Below, piece after piece: positions 43,274 to 51,953 of a stretch of 64,000 nt of DNA. The notes under the pieces are model-generated. The model did not search any database and was not told where the DNA came from. It was given only the letters and a program-made list of their open reading frames with translations. The position numbers and the translations under genes are program-made. Every line of letters starts with the position of its first letter. Position 1 is the first letter of the stretch. The stretch is from Acidimicrobiaceae bacterium (lineage in GTDB: Bacteria; Actinomycetota; Acidimicrobiia; Acidimicrobiales; Ilumatobacteraceae): positions 17,107 through 81,106 of the forward strand of contig JADKGZ010000021.1 in assembly GCA_016722025.1 (NCBI GenBank). Direction: 5' to 3'.

Positions 43274-43570
43274 TCAGGAAAGGGCGCCAGCTGCGAGCAA
43301 CGGGCCACCGAGGCACCAGTGTGACGGCCGCAGGAACGACACCGCCTCGGCCAGCGTCTGGAAGCGCGTGGGCTCCACGGCGAAGAACGCTCCATCGGCG
43401 TGAGCCAAGGTGACCCGGTTGCCGTCGACGCAGGTCACCGTGGCACGAGTCGTGCCGCACAGCGTGTCCCATTCGACCGCCGTACCGACGGCCACGACCG
43501 CACCGACCGCCGCCGCGAGCAGGCCCCGGCACTCGATGCACAAGTTCGAATGGTTCGACGAGATGTCCAT
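43274..43570 (-). CDS. Small Cys-containing protein of unknown function
   Basis: The protein has 98 residues from ATG 43570. It contains SNLCIECRG near the N-terminus, a hydrophobic stretch (LLAAAVGAVVAVGTAVEW), then TLCGTTRATVTCVDG. The cysteine spacing could bind a metal, or the segment may be a short membrane span. It is convergent with the methyltransferase gene and divergent from the monooxygenase gene. The family is not recognised. Confidence 0.45.
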   Translation of the reverse strand: MDISSNHSNLCIECRGLLAAAVGAVVAVGTAVEWDTLCGTTRATVTCVDGNRVTLAHADGAFFAVEPTRFQTLAEAVSFLRPSHWCLGGPLLAAGALS

Positions 43571-43779
43571 GCCGCTACGCCCCCTGTCATGATCGCCGTC
43601 GTGTGAAGGACGACGTCGTGTGAAGGACGTCGACAGGCAGTGGCGATGACACGGTTTGCCGCTCAAGCCTTCGTCAAGGCAGTGCGACGAGCACCGAACT
43701 GTCGACCGCCGACATCGGGGCGTGGGCATCGTTCGACGTAGCTTGGCCGTACCCACCAGCCGGCGAAGGGCAGTACTCG

Positions 43780-45657
43780 ATGAACCAGCTCGAGATCACC
43801 GTGGCCGACGCGGTCGCAGAGGCCGACCTGCGGGTGCTGCTGATGTGCCTGGTGCACCTCACCGGCGACACCAGCTGGTTGGAGCCGCCGTATCGACCGC
43901 GACGCGACGTGCGCATCATCGCCGCGGAGGACGCCGGGCTGCCCGACGACATCGCCGATCGCATCCGGGCCGCCGCGGTTCGCCACGCGCACGACACGCC
44001 GCTGATCGGCACGCCCGACGACGAGCTGATGGTGCGCATGATGAGCGTGTGCCTCGGGCACCCGGTGCCGCCCGAGTACGCCCCGATGATGCTCGAGGAG
44101 ATGGGGCTCGCCAGCCGCGACGTGCCCTGGCCGCAGGGCGTGGCCAAACCGCCCGACCTCGACGTGCTGGTGGTGGGAGCCGGCCCCAGCGGCATCGCCA
44201 TGGGGGTTCGACTGGCGCGCCTTGGAATCGCGTACACCATCGTCGAGGCGGGCAGTGCCGTCGGCGGGGTGTGGCGCGACAACCGCTACCCAGGTTGCGC
44301 CGTCGACACCCCCAACCACGCCTACTCGTTCTCCTTCGCGCCACCGAACCGGTGGTCGCGCTACTTCGCCCCGCAGCCCGAGCTCGACGAGTACATGCAG
44401 CGCATCAGCCGCGAGTTCAGGGTCACCGAACACGTGCTGTTCGACACCGCGGTCACGAGCGCCGCCTGGTCGGCCGACGCCGGGCGGTGGATCGTGCAGC
44501 TCGACGGGCCCCGCGGCCACGAGCAGCGCAGCGTCGCCGTGCTGGTGAGCGCCATCGGCCAGCTGAACGACCCACGCCTGCCCGACATCGATGGGCTCGA
44601 CGCGTTCGACGGCGCAAGCTTCCACTCGGCCCGCTGGCCCGACGGCCTGCAACTGGCCGGCGCGCACGTGGCCGTCATCGGCACCGGCGCGTCGGCGATG
44701 CAGATCGTCCCCACCATCGCCGACCAGGTGGCGTCGCTCACCGTCTACCAGCGCAGCCCACAGTGGGCGCGCCCCGTCGAGCGCTACCACGACCCCATCC
44801 CCGCCGGCACCCAGTGGCTGCTCGAACAGCTGCCGTTCTATGCGCAGTGGTACCGCTTCACCATGCTGTGGCGCTTCGGCGACGGGCTGCACCCGTACCT
44901 GCAGAAGGACCCCGCGTGGCCTCATCCGGAACGGTCGCTCAACCGCCGCAACGACGAGCATCGCGCGGAGATGACCCAGCACCTCGTGAGCGAGCTGGCA
45001 GGTCGCGCCGACCTGATCGACCAGTGCCTGCCCGACTACCCGCCGTACGGCAAGCGCATCCTGCTCGACAACGGCTGGTTCCGATCACTGCTGAACCCGA
45101 AGGTCACGTTGGTCACCGACCCGGTCGCCCGCGTGGAGCACGACGCCGTGGTCACCACCGACGGCACCCGTCGGCCGGCCGACGTGATCGTGCTCGCCAC
45201 CGGGTTCCAGGTCACCGAGATGACCGCTCGCCTCGACATCACCGGCCGCGACGGACACAACCTGCGCGAGGTGTGGGCCGACGACAACCCGAGCGCGTAC
45301 CTGGGCATCTCCGTGCCCGGCTTTCCAAACCTGTTCTGCATGCAGGGACCGAACACCGGCCTCGGGCACGGCGGCAGCGCGATCTTCCAGTCGGAATGTC
45401 AGGCTCGCCACATCACCGGCTGCCTGGTGGCCATGGCCGAGCGCGGCGCCGGCGTGATCGAGGTGACGCAGCAGGCGCACGACGCCGACGTGGCGGCTGT
45501 CGACGCGGCGCACGAACGGATGATCTGGACGCACCCCGGCATGAGCACCTACTACCGCAACCCCCGCGGGCGCGTGGTGACGGTGATGCCGTGGACGTTG
45601 GTCGACTACTGGTCGCTGACCCACGACGTGGACGTCGCCGCCTACACCTTCCGCTGA
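43780..45657 (+). CDS. Baeyer-Villiger-type flavin monooxygenase
   Basis: The protein has 625 residues. An N-terminal extension of about 125 residues precedes the FAD site GAGPSG (133-138), GGVWRDNRYPGCAVDTP, the Baeyer-Villiger fingerprint F-x-G-x3-H-x3-W-P at 276-287 (FDGASFHSARWP) and the NADPH site VIGTGASAMQI. Such enzymes insert oxygen next to a ketone to form an ester or lactone. The extension and length fit the group acting on large ketones such as steroids or 4-hydroxyacetophenone. ATG 43780 lies within a good start context. The gene stands alone, and the substrate is inferred only broadly. Confidence 0.92.
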   Translation: MNQLEITVADAVAEADLRVLLMCLVHLTGDTSWLEPPYRPRRDVRIIAAEDAGLPDDIADRIRAAAVRHAHDTPLIGTPDDELMVRMMSVCLGHPVPPEYAPMMLEEMGLASRDVPWPQGVAKPPDLDVLVVGAGPSGIAMGVRLARLGIAYTIVEAGSAVGGVWRDNRYPGCAVDTPNHAYSFSFAPPNRWSRYFAPQPELDEYMQRISREFRVTEHVLFDTAVTSAAWSADAGRWIVQLDGPRGHEQRSVAVLVSAIGQLNDPRLPDIDGLDAFDGASFHSARWPDGLQLAGAHVAVIGTGASAMQIVPTIADQVASLTVYQRSPQWARPVERYHDPIPAGTQWLLEQLPFYAQWYRFTMLWRFGDGLHPYLQKDPAWPHPERSLNRRNDEHRAEMTQHLVSELAGRADLIDQCLPDYPPYGKRILLDNGWFRSLLNPKVTLVTDPVARVEHDAVVTTDGTRRPADVIVLATGFQVTEMTARLDITGRDGHNLREVWADDNPSAYLGISVPGFPNLFCMQGPNTGLGHGGSAIFQSECQARHITGCLVAMAERGAGVIEVTQQAHDADVAAVDAAHERMIWTHPGMSTYYRNPRGRVVTVMPWTLVDYWSLTHDVDVAAYTFR

Positions 45658-45697
45658 CGGCGCGCTGCCTGCCCGACCGCCGGCGACCACGGTGCGG

Positions 45698-46138
45698 TCA
45701 GCGGCCGCCCGACTGGACCCCGGCCTCGGCTGCAGTCTTGAAGCCGTGGTTCTCGAGTGCGATCACCTTGCTGATCGATCGACGCACCAATCGGCCGACC
45801 ACGGGTGCCAGCGCCCCCTCGATGTCGATGGCAAGCGTGTTGCTGGTACCGGCAGCAGTGGTGCCGAGGATGTGGGTCGCGGTCATCGTGGTGCCGAACA
45901 CCCGTGCCGACCACGCGAAGCAGTTCGGCGCGTCGACCACCGACACCGTCCAGATCTTCGACCGTTGCCCCGGTTGCTTGCAGCGCACCGTGCTGCCCGG
46001 GCGCAACGGCCCCTCCTGCAAGCACTGCATGCTGGTGATGGTGGTGGGCGACAGCTGTGGCCACGACTCGACATCGAGCGTGAGTGCCCACACTCTCTCG
46101 ATCGGTGCGGAGATCGTTTCGTTGTGTTGGATCCTCAT
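45698..46138 (-). CDS. SRPBCC (START-like) family protein
   Basis: The protein has 146 residues with the polyketide-cyclase/START-like pattern: MRIQHNETISAPIERVWAL, a loop ESWPQLSPTTITSMQ, and a C-terminal helix RRSISKVIALENHGFK. These helix-grip proteins bind hydrophobic ligands. The gene is divergent from a TetR regulator with only 47 bases between the starts, so it is the likely target of that regulator. Confidence 0.82.
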   Translation of the reverse strand: MRIQHNETISAPIERVWALTLDVESWPQLSPTTITSMQCLQEGPLRPGSTVRCKQPGQRSKIWTVSVVDAPNCFAWSARVFGTTMTATHILGTTAAGTSNTLAIDIEGALAPVVGRLVRRSISKVIALENHGFKTAAEAGVQSGGR

Positions 46139-46148
46139 GGCTCGCGAA

Positions 46149-46164
46149 TGTACCAAATGGTTCA
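46149..46164. promoter_or_regulatory. Palindromic operator between SRPBCC and TetR genes
   Basis: TGTACCAAATGGTTCA is a 16-bp palindrome around ACCA-AA-TGGT with one mismatched pair, centred in the 47-base divergent gap; likely bound by the TetR protein. Confidence 0.5.
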
Positions 46165-46185
46165 CTCGCTCGCTAGTCTGCGTCG

Positions 46186-46701
46186 ATGAACGACGCGCGC
46201 ACCAGGTTGCTCGAACGGATCGTCGCCGACGTGGGCGCCAACGGCTTGGGTGATCGCAGCTTGCGCGACCTGGCGGTGGCCGTCGGCTCCAGCCATCGAA
46301 TGCTGCACTACCACTTCGGCTCGCGAGCCGGAGTGGTGACCGCGTTGGTGGAGCTGGTGGAGGCATCCCAACGGGCGCTGCTCGATGAGCTGGCCGACGG
46401 CACGAACGATCCTGCCGAGCTGGTGCTGGCGCTGTGGGCGCGAGTTTCATCACCGGCGATGCGACCGTTCGTGCGCCTCTTCTTCGAGTGCGTCGGCGCC
46501 ACCGGTGGCCGGGGCCTCACCGAACCATGGCTCGAGGCCGGGCCGGCCATCGCCGCCAAGCTCGGCACAGAGGTCGACGCTACCGAGCTGCGGCTGGGCG
46601 TGGCACTCACCCGCGGACTGCTGATCGACGTGCTGGCGACGGGCGACGCCGGGCCCGCCACCGACTCGATGCACCGTTACGTCGCGATGTGGAAGCCCTA
46701 G
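46186..46701 (+). CDS. TetR-family regulator
   Basis: The protein has 171 residues. The N-terminal HTH is SLRDLAVAVGSSHRMLHYHFGSR, the TetR signature with the Tyr-His-Phe turn. The C-terminal part is a helical ligand domain. It is divergent from the SRPBCC gene and probably represses it and itself. Its last bases overlap the end of the convergent MocR gene. Confidence 0.9.
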   Translation: MNDARTRLLERIVADVGANGLGDRSLRDLAVAVGSSHRMLHYHFGSRAGVVTALVELVEASQRALLDELADGTNDPAELVLALWARVSSPAMRPFVRLFFECVGATGGRGLTEPWLEAGPAIAAKLGTEVDATELRLGVALTRGLLIDVLATGDAGPATDSMHRYVAMWKP

Positions 46702-48059
46702 GCCTTCCTGCGCCTCACCACTTCGAGCTCGCCAGCGATGCGCTCGGTCGCCTGCGCCAGCACCCCGACGTCGCTCGTGAAGGGAACCCGCAAGAAGCGG
46801 GCATGCCGGTGCGCCGAGCCGAACTCGCGCCCGGGCGCGGCAAGCACACCATGGGGCGCCAGCCGCGCGACCAGCTCATCGGCAACCGGGGCACCCAGAT
46901 CGACCCAGGCGACGAGGCCACCCGGCGGCGTGACGACCTGCAGGCCATGACCACGCAACCCGGCCAGCAGGGCATCGCGCTGCACACGGAGCCGCCCGGT
47001 GCGAGTGGCGATGATCTCGTCGAGGTGCGGCAGCAGCTCGGTGGCGATCAGCTGCTCGAACACCGGCACCGGCTGCACGTCGGTGAATCGGCGGAGCGAC
47101 TCGCGCTGCGCCCGCTGCGGCGCGCGCACCCACCCGATGCGCAGGCCGCTCCACACGATCTTGCTGAACCCACCGATCGTGACGGCATCGGGCAGGAGCT
47201 CTGCGAGGTGGCGAGGCATGGCAGGCCGGTCGAGGTTACGGTCGCCATCGCGCAGATCGAGCTCGCGCAGCGTCTCGTCGATCACGATCAGCGGCACACG
47301 CCGCTCGAGGCCGGCGAGAGCATCTCGCTCAGGGTTGCCGGCGAGTGCGCCGGTCGGGTTGTGGAAGTCGGGGATCAGGTAGGCCACCGAGGGCTTCTCG
47401 CGTCGCAACACCCCGTGCAATGCGTCGACATCCCACGATGGCCCGCGGCCCCATGCCACGACTCGCCGTGAACGGCTGGCCAGAAGGCGCAGCGCGACGT
47501 GATAGGTGGGGTCCTCCACCAGCACCGGGCCGCGCGTCGCATCGAGCATCGCGCTGAGCGCACCCATCGCGCCGTTGGTGATGATCACCTGTTCGCGAGT
47601 GGTCGCCAACCCATCGGCAGTGAGACGATCGGCGATGCCGGCACGCAGCTCAGCGAGCCCGCCCAGCAGCCGGCCGTCGCCCAGCAAGTGCGGAGTGAGC
47701 CGAGATCGTGCGCGCTCGACAGCATCCTCCAACAGCGCGGCCGGTGCGGCCACGAGTGCGGAGAAGGGATCGAACGCCGCGTTGCTCGCTGGACGCGGCG
47801 CGAGCCCTTGTTCGTGGATGTCGGGCAAGCACACGATGGCCCGCGACCGAGCTCGACGCGTGCACCAGCCGCCGGCCTCCAGGAGATCGATGGCCAGCCC
47901 CACCGTGGTGCGGCTGACACCGGCCTGCGCTGCCAGCGCCCGCTCCGATGGCAGCAACGATCCGGAACTGATGGAGCCGCGAGCGATGCGATGACGCAGC
48001 TCGTGCGCCAGTTGGTCGGGCAGCGAACCGGTGCCGTCTTGCCAGGATGGGTCCCACAC
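46698..48059 (-). CDS. MocR-type GntR regulator with aminotransferase domain
   Basis: The protein has 453 residues: a GntR winged helix (about 13-80, LLPSERALAAQAGVSRTTVG) followed by a fold-type I aminotransferase domain with the PLP Lys300 in IGGFSKIVWSGLRIGW and NPTG in DFHNPTGAL. MocR proteins sense PLP or amino compounds. Residues 60-80 include a Cys-Trp-rich linker. It is divergent from the DJ-1/PfpI-PhzF operon, 62 bases away, and is its likely regulator. Confidence 0.92.
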   Translation of the reverse strand: MWDPSWQDGTGSLPDQLAHELRHRIARGSISSGSLLPSERALAAQAGVSRTTVGLAIDLLEAGGWCTRRARSRAIVCLPDIHEQGLAPRPASNAAFDPFSALVAAPAALLEDAVERARSRLTPHLLGDGRLLGGLAELRAGIADRLTADGLATTREQVIITNGAMGALSAMLDATRGPVLVEDPTYHVALRLLASRSRRVVAWGRGPSWDVDALHGVLRREKPSVAYLIPDFHNPTGALAGNPERDALAGLERRVPLIVIDETLRELDLRDGDRNLDRPAMPRHLAELLPDAVTIGGFSKIVWSGLRIGWVRAPQRAQRESLRRFTDVQPVPVFEQLIATELLPHLDEIIATRTGRLRVQRDALLAGLRGHGLQVVTPPGGLVAWVDLGAPVADELVARLAPHGVLAAPGREFGSAHRHARFLRVPFTSDVGVLAQATERIAGELEVVRRRKA

Positions 48060-48121
48060 AGCAGACCAGATTATCCATTCTGGCCTGGTCTCAATCGTCG
48101 GACCTCCCTATCGTCGGAGCC

Positions 48122-48736
48122 ATGCGCATCGCTCTCATCGTCTTCGACGGCTTCACCGACATCGACCTGTACCTGCCATGGGACCTGCTGCACCGCCCGC
48201 AGCAGCCCACCTGGGAGGTGCGCATCCTCGGTACCGCCGCCGAACACGTGTCGTCCACCGGCCTTCCGGTGCGTACCCACGGCATGATCGATGAAGCGGC
48301 CGACGCCGACGTGGTGCTGATCGGCAGTGGCAATGGCACCCGGGCCCTGATCAACGACCCTGCGTACCTCGCTCGCCTGCGCCTGGATCCGCAACGCCAG
48401 CTCGTCGGCTCGATGTGCTCCGGCGCGCTCGTGCTGGCGGCGCTCGGCTTGCTCGACGGCCTCACCGCCACCACCTACCCAACGGCCGTGACCGCCCTCA
48501 CCGCGTACGGCGTGCAGGTGGTGGAGGAACCGTTCGTGCGCCACGGCAACCTCGCCACTGCCGCCGGCTGCCTTGCGGCACAAGACCTCGTGGGCTGGGT
48601 CGTGAGCACGTTGCTCGGCGACGACGCCCGCGATCTGATGCTGCAGGCCATCCAACCCGTGGGTCGCGGCCTGGCGTTCGCGGCGGCCGACGAGGTGGCG
48701 ACGACGTATGCGAGCAGAGCCGGAGGTGCACTGTGA
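48122..48736 (+). CDS. DJ-1/PfpI family protein
   Basis: The protein has 204 residues. The nucleophile elbow is GSMCSGALVLAALG with Cys99, and an acidic residue at the end of strand 1 (VFDGFTDID) is present. The family covers isonitrile hydratase-like and glyoxalase-like proteins; the pattern FDGFTDIDLYLPWDLL is closest to isonitrile hydratase/ThiJ-like members. It is coupled by GTGA to the PhzF gene and divergent from the MocR regulator. Confidence 0.82.
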   Translation: MRIALIVFDGFTDIDLYLPWDLLHRPQQPTWEVRILGTAAEHVSSTGLPVRTHGMIDEAADADVVLIGSGNGTRALINDPAYLARLRLDPQRQLVGSMCSGALVLAALGLLDGLTATTYPTAVTALTAYGVQVVEEPFVRHGNLATAAGCLAAQDLVGWVVSTLLGDDARDLMLQAIQPVGRGLAFAAADEVATTYASRAGGAL

Positions 48737-49578
48737 CGCGCCGCCGTTTCCACACCGTCAACGTGTTCTCCCAGGGTCGGCTCGACGGCAACCCGGTCGC
48801 AGTGATCGTCGATGGCGACGGGATGACCACCGAGGAGATGCAGCAGTTCACCCGCTGGACCAACCTGTCGGAGGCGACGTTCCTCCTCACACCGACCGAC
48901 CCGGCGGCCGACTACCGAGTGCGCATCTTCACGCTCGACCGTGAGATGCCCTTCGCCGGTCACCCCACCCTGGGCAGCTGCCACGCCTGGCTGGAGAGCG
49001 GTGGAGTGCCGCGCACTCCAGGCCTGGTGCACCAGGAGTGTGGCGCCGGCCTGGTTGCCATCCGCCGAACTGACGAGGGCCTCGCCTTCGCCGCCCCGCC
49101 GCTCATCCGCGACGAACCGGTGCAGCCCGCCGATCTCGACCGCTTTGCGACTGCGCTGCGCATCGGACCCGATCGCATCGTCGATTCGCGCTGGGCAGAC
49201 AACGGGCCGGGATGGGCGGTGCTGCTGCTCGACTCCGCGCAGACCGTCCTCGATCTCGAGCCGGTACCCACATCTGCGACGCGACTCGACATCGGCGTGG
49301 TCGGGCCACACCCTGCCGGCTCGGACAGCTCGTGGGAGCTCCGCGCGTTCTACACCGATCATCTCGGCATCCTTCGCGAAGACCCGGTCACCGGCAGCTT
49401 GAACGCAGCGGTCGCGCACTGGCTGTTCACCACTGGCCGGGCCGCCGGCGCGTACCTGGCAACACAGGGCAAGCGCGTGCAGCGCAACGGTCGCATTCAT
49501 CTCCGCCACGACGACGACGGCACCGTCTGGGTCGGCGGTCACACGCAATCGGTGCTCATCGGCCACGCCGACCTCTGA
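48733..49578 (+). CDS. PhzF-family isomerase/epimerase
   Basis: The protein has 281 residues with GTG start 48733. The conserved blocks VNVFSQGRLDGNPVAV, NLSEATFLL (general base Glu) and MPFAGHPTLGSCHAW, and the C-terminal EDPVTGSLNAAVAHWL, are intact. PhzF-fold enzymes isomerise dihydro-hydroxyanthranilate or related compounds, but most paralogues have unknown substrates. It is coupled to the DJ-1/PfpI gene. Confidence 0.9.
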   Translation: MTRRRFHTVNVFSQGRLDGNPVAVIVDGDGMTTEEMQQFTRWTNLSEATFLLTPTDPAADYRVRIFTLDREMPFAGHPTLGSCHAWLESGGVPRTPGLVHQECGAGLVAIRRTDEGLAFAAPPLIRDEPVQPADLDRFATALRIGPDRIVDSRWADNGPGWAVLLLDSAQTVLDLEPVPTSATRLDIGVVGPHPAGSDSSWELRAFYTDHLGILREDPVTGSLNAAVAHWLFTTGRAAGAYLATQGKRVQRNGRIHLRHDDDGTVWVGGHTQSVLIGHADL

Positions 49579-49623
49579 ACCATCGCAAGCCGCTTCAGCA
49601 CCGGGGCCGGGGCGGTGGCGTGC

Positions 49624-50097
49624 TCAACTCGCCGAAGTATCGAGATCGCGTTCAGGCCGGTCGGCCAACACGCGCACGGCATCCAGGAAGCGCTGCTGTT
49701 CGCGGGCCGGCAGCCGGCCGAGCAACCTGGCCTCGTTGCGTTGGATCTGTTGCTGCACCGTGTCGTGCAGCGCGCGGCCGGAGGTGGTGAGCGACAGCAG
49801 GTGCACCCGGCGATCGGCGGGGTCGCGCTCGCGCCGGATCAGCCCACGCTGTTGCAGATCGTCGAGCACCGGGATGAGGCGCGTCTTGTCGCCGCCGATC
49901 GCATCGGCGAGTGCGGCCTGCGACCTGGTCGGTTGCTCGTCGGTGCCGTGCAGCACATGAAGGCCATCGAGCACCACATACGCCCACATCGTCAGGTCGT
50001 GCGCCTGCAGCACGGGCCGCTCGGCATCCATCAGTGCCCGCCCGAGGGGCACGAGCATCGCGGCCAGGTCGCGCCGCCCGGTGATGGTCTGCTTCAT
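49624..50097 (-). CDS. MarR-family regulator
   Basis: The protein has about 157 residues. The winged helix has SQAALADAIGGDKTRLIPVLDDLQQRGLIRRERDPADRRVHLL, typical of MarR. ATG 50097 is given; GTG 50106 and TTG 50115 are in frame. It is divergent from a DinB-fold gene, with a palindrome between them. Confidence 0.9.
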   Translation of the reverse strand: MKQTITGRRDLAAMLVPLGRALMDAERPVLQAHDLTMWAYVVLDGLHVLHGTDEQPTRSQAALADAIGGDKTRLIPVLDDLQQRGLIRRERDPADRRVHLLSLTTSGRALHDTVQQQIQRNEARLLGRLPAREQQRFLDAVRVLADRPERDLDTSAS

Positions 50098-50119
50098 CTC
50101 CCGCACTGTAGCCAACGCC

Positions 50120-50143
50120 TATCATCTATGTGTGCTGATGATA
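50120..50143. promoter_or_regulatory. MarR operator candidate
   Basis: TATCATC (50120-50126) and GATGATA (50137-50143) are perfect 7-bp arms separated by ten bases, in the AT-rich gap between the divergent MarR and DinB-fold genes. Confidence 0.6.
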
Positions 50144-50154
50144 TACTACTGCTT

Positions 50155-50775
50155 ATGACTGCGGAGACCGAACCGATCGCCATCACACAACTCCGAGCGC
50201 TCCACCGGGTGGCCGTGCTCGACAGCGCCACCGTCGTCGCACTCGCGACGAGCGAGGATCTGGGGCGCCCGACCCCTTGTGGCGACTGGGTGCTCGACGA
50301 ACTGTTGCGGCACATGGCGGTGCAGCACCACGGCTTCGCGGCCGCGGCGAGCGGCAGAGCGACCGTGCTGGCCGAGTGGCACATGCCGCCGCCAATGCCC
50401 GACCCGATCGGCCACTACGCACACTCGGTGGAAGTGGTGCTGGCCGCGTTCGCCGACGACGACGTGCTCGGCCGGCGCATCTCACTCCCGGAGGTGAGCA
50501 GCGACGTCGACTTCAGCGCATCGCAGGTGCTCAAGATGCACCTGATCGATTCGGTCGTGCACACGTGGGACGTCGCGCGCACCCTCGGCAAGCCATACGT
50601 GCCGGAGGACGAACTGGGCGAAGCGGCGCTGCGCATCGCGCTCCGCATCCCCAATGGTCCGGAGCGCCAACGGCCCGGCGCTGCGTTCGCACCTGGCTCC
50701 GACGCCGAGGGTGTTGCGCCGGTGATCGACCGGATCGTCACCCTGCTCGGGCGCTCGCCCGCGTGGCCGGCATGA
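50155..50775 (+). CDS. TIGR03086-type DinB-fold protein
   Basis: The protein has 206 residues. TPCGDWVLDELLRHMAVQHHGF and the later VVHTWDVARTLGKPYV contain the metal-site His residues of mycothiol-isomerase-fold proteins. ATG 50155 lies right after the MarR palindrome and has no ribosome site, suggesting a short or absent leader. Probable target of the divergent MarR protein; reaction unknown. Confidence 0.82.
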   Translation: MTAETEPIAITQLRALHRVAVLDSATVVALATSEDLGRPTPCGDWVLDELLRHMAVQHHGFAAAASGRATVLAEWHMPPPMPDPIGHYAHSVEVVLAAFADDDVLGRRISLPEVSSDVDFSASQVLKMHLIDSVVHTWDVARTLGKPYVPEDELGEAALRIALRIPNGPERQRPGAAFAPGSDAEGVAPVIDRIVTLLGRSPAWPA

Positions 50776-50982
50776 CCCGCGTCGGTGGGGCCGGCGAGGG
50801 CACCGAGTTGAGGCCCGACAACCGTGCAGCACCGAGGCTCGACAGCGCTGGTGTGTTCGTTCCCTGGCACGGAAACGCCGGTTGGCACCCCCCGGAACTG
50901 CAGTTGTCGTTCCCTTCGAGCAAGCACCCCGCACGTCGACTGCCGGTCGCCGGACGGATCGGCTACCCAGCGATCCAGGGCA

Positions 50983-51909
50983 CTAGCCGAGCCCCTGGAA
51001 GGGCACGCCGGTGAGCTCGACCGTCACATCCCACAACCTGGCGGCCACCGCCGTGTCGTTGGCCGCAGCACTGGCCTGCACCACCTGCGGGTGACCGCGC
51101 TGCTCCATGAAGCCATCGGGGCCGACGTACTCTCCGCCGCGAACCGCCGGGTCGACAGCGGCGCGCAGCGTGGGCAGCGCGCCCATCTGCGAGCTCTGCG
51201 AGAACAACTTGGCGAGCGGCTTGGTAGCCGACATCAGCGTTCCGGTGAGGCCCCCGGTGGAACCGGCAAGGTTGGTGTCGGAGACGCCGGGGTGCGCAGC
51301 GACCGCGACCGTGCCTGCCCCGGCGGCGGCCAGGCGGCGCTGCAGTTCGAAGGTGAACAGCAGGTTGGCCAGCTTGCTCTGCCCGTAGGCGCGCCAGGCC
51401 CGATACCCGCGCTGCGACTGCAGATCGTCGAAGGCGATCTTGCCGAATCGATGGGCCAGGCTGCTGACCGTGACCACCCGCGAGGCGTCGGTGGCCAGCA
51501 GCAACGGCAGCAGATGAGCGGTGAGCGCCGCGTGGCCGAGGTGGTTGGTGGCGAACTGCAGCTCGTAGCCGTCGACCGTCACCTCGTGCGGGGTGGCCAT
51601 CACGCCGGCGTTGTTGATGAGCACGTCGAGCGAGTCGAAACGCCCGATCACTTCCGCGGTGGCCACCTGAACCGCCGCCAACGACGTGAGGTCGAGGTCG
51701 ACGAGCGACACCTGCGCGCTCGGCGCAGCGGCAAGGATCTGGTCGCGGGCCGCCTCGGCCTTGGGCCGGCTACGGCAAGCCATCACCACGTGCGCCCCGT
51801 GCTCGGCCAAGGCACGCGCGGCTTGCAGCCCGATGCCGCTGTTGGCGCCGGTGATCAGCACCACCCGGCCAGATTGATCGGGGATGAGCGCTTCGGTCCA
51901 CGTCGACAT
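50983..51909 (-). CDS. Short-chain dehydrogenase/reductase
   Basis: The protein has 308 residues. The cofactor motif is TGANSGIG (20-27), the NNAG block is present, and the catalytic residues include Ser in VSSLAHRFG and Tyr-x3-Lys in YGQSKLAN. It resembles retinol-dehydrogenase/oxidoreductase-type SDRs. It is divergent from the amidohydrolase gene. The 207 bases downstream (50776-50982) hold no gene I can support. Confidence 0.92.
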   Translation of the reverse strand: MSTWTEALIPDQSGRVVLITGANSGIGLQAARALAEHGAHVVMACRSRPKAEAARDQILAAAPSAQVSLVDLDLTSLAAVQVATAEVIGRFDSLDVLINNAGVMATPHEVTVDGYELQFATNHLGHAALTAHLLPLLLATDASRVVTVSSLAHRFGKIAFDDLQSQRGYRAWRAYGQSKLANLLFTFELQRRLAAAGAGTVAVAAHPGVSDTNLAGSTGGLTGTLMSATKPLAKLFSQSSQMGALPTLRAAVDPAVRGGEYVGPDGFMEQRGHPQVVQASAAANDTAVAARLWDVTVELTGVPFQGLG

Positions 51910-51953
51910 GGCCGCAACCTAGCGCCGAGCGTGCGGGCGTTACTGTCGCTGCC

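Noticed and set aside
43656..46253. 865-residue plus-strand frame overlapping the Baeyer-Villiger monooxygenase
   Set aside because: Other frame of a gene with all flavin motifs; composition almost entirely Arg/Pro/Ala.
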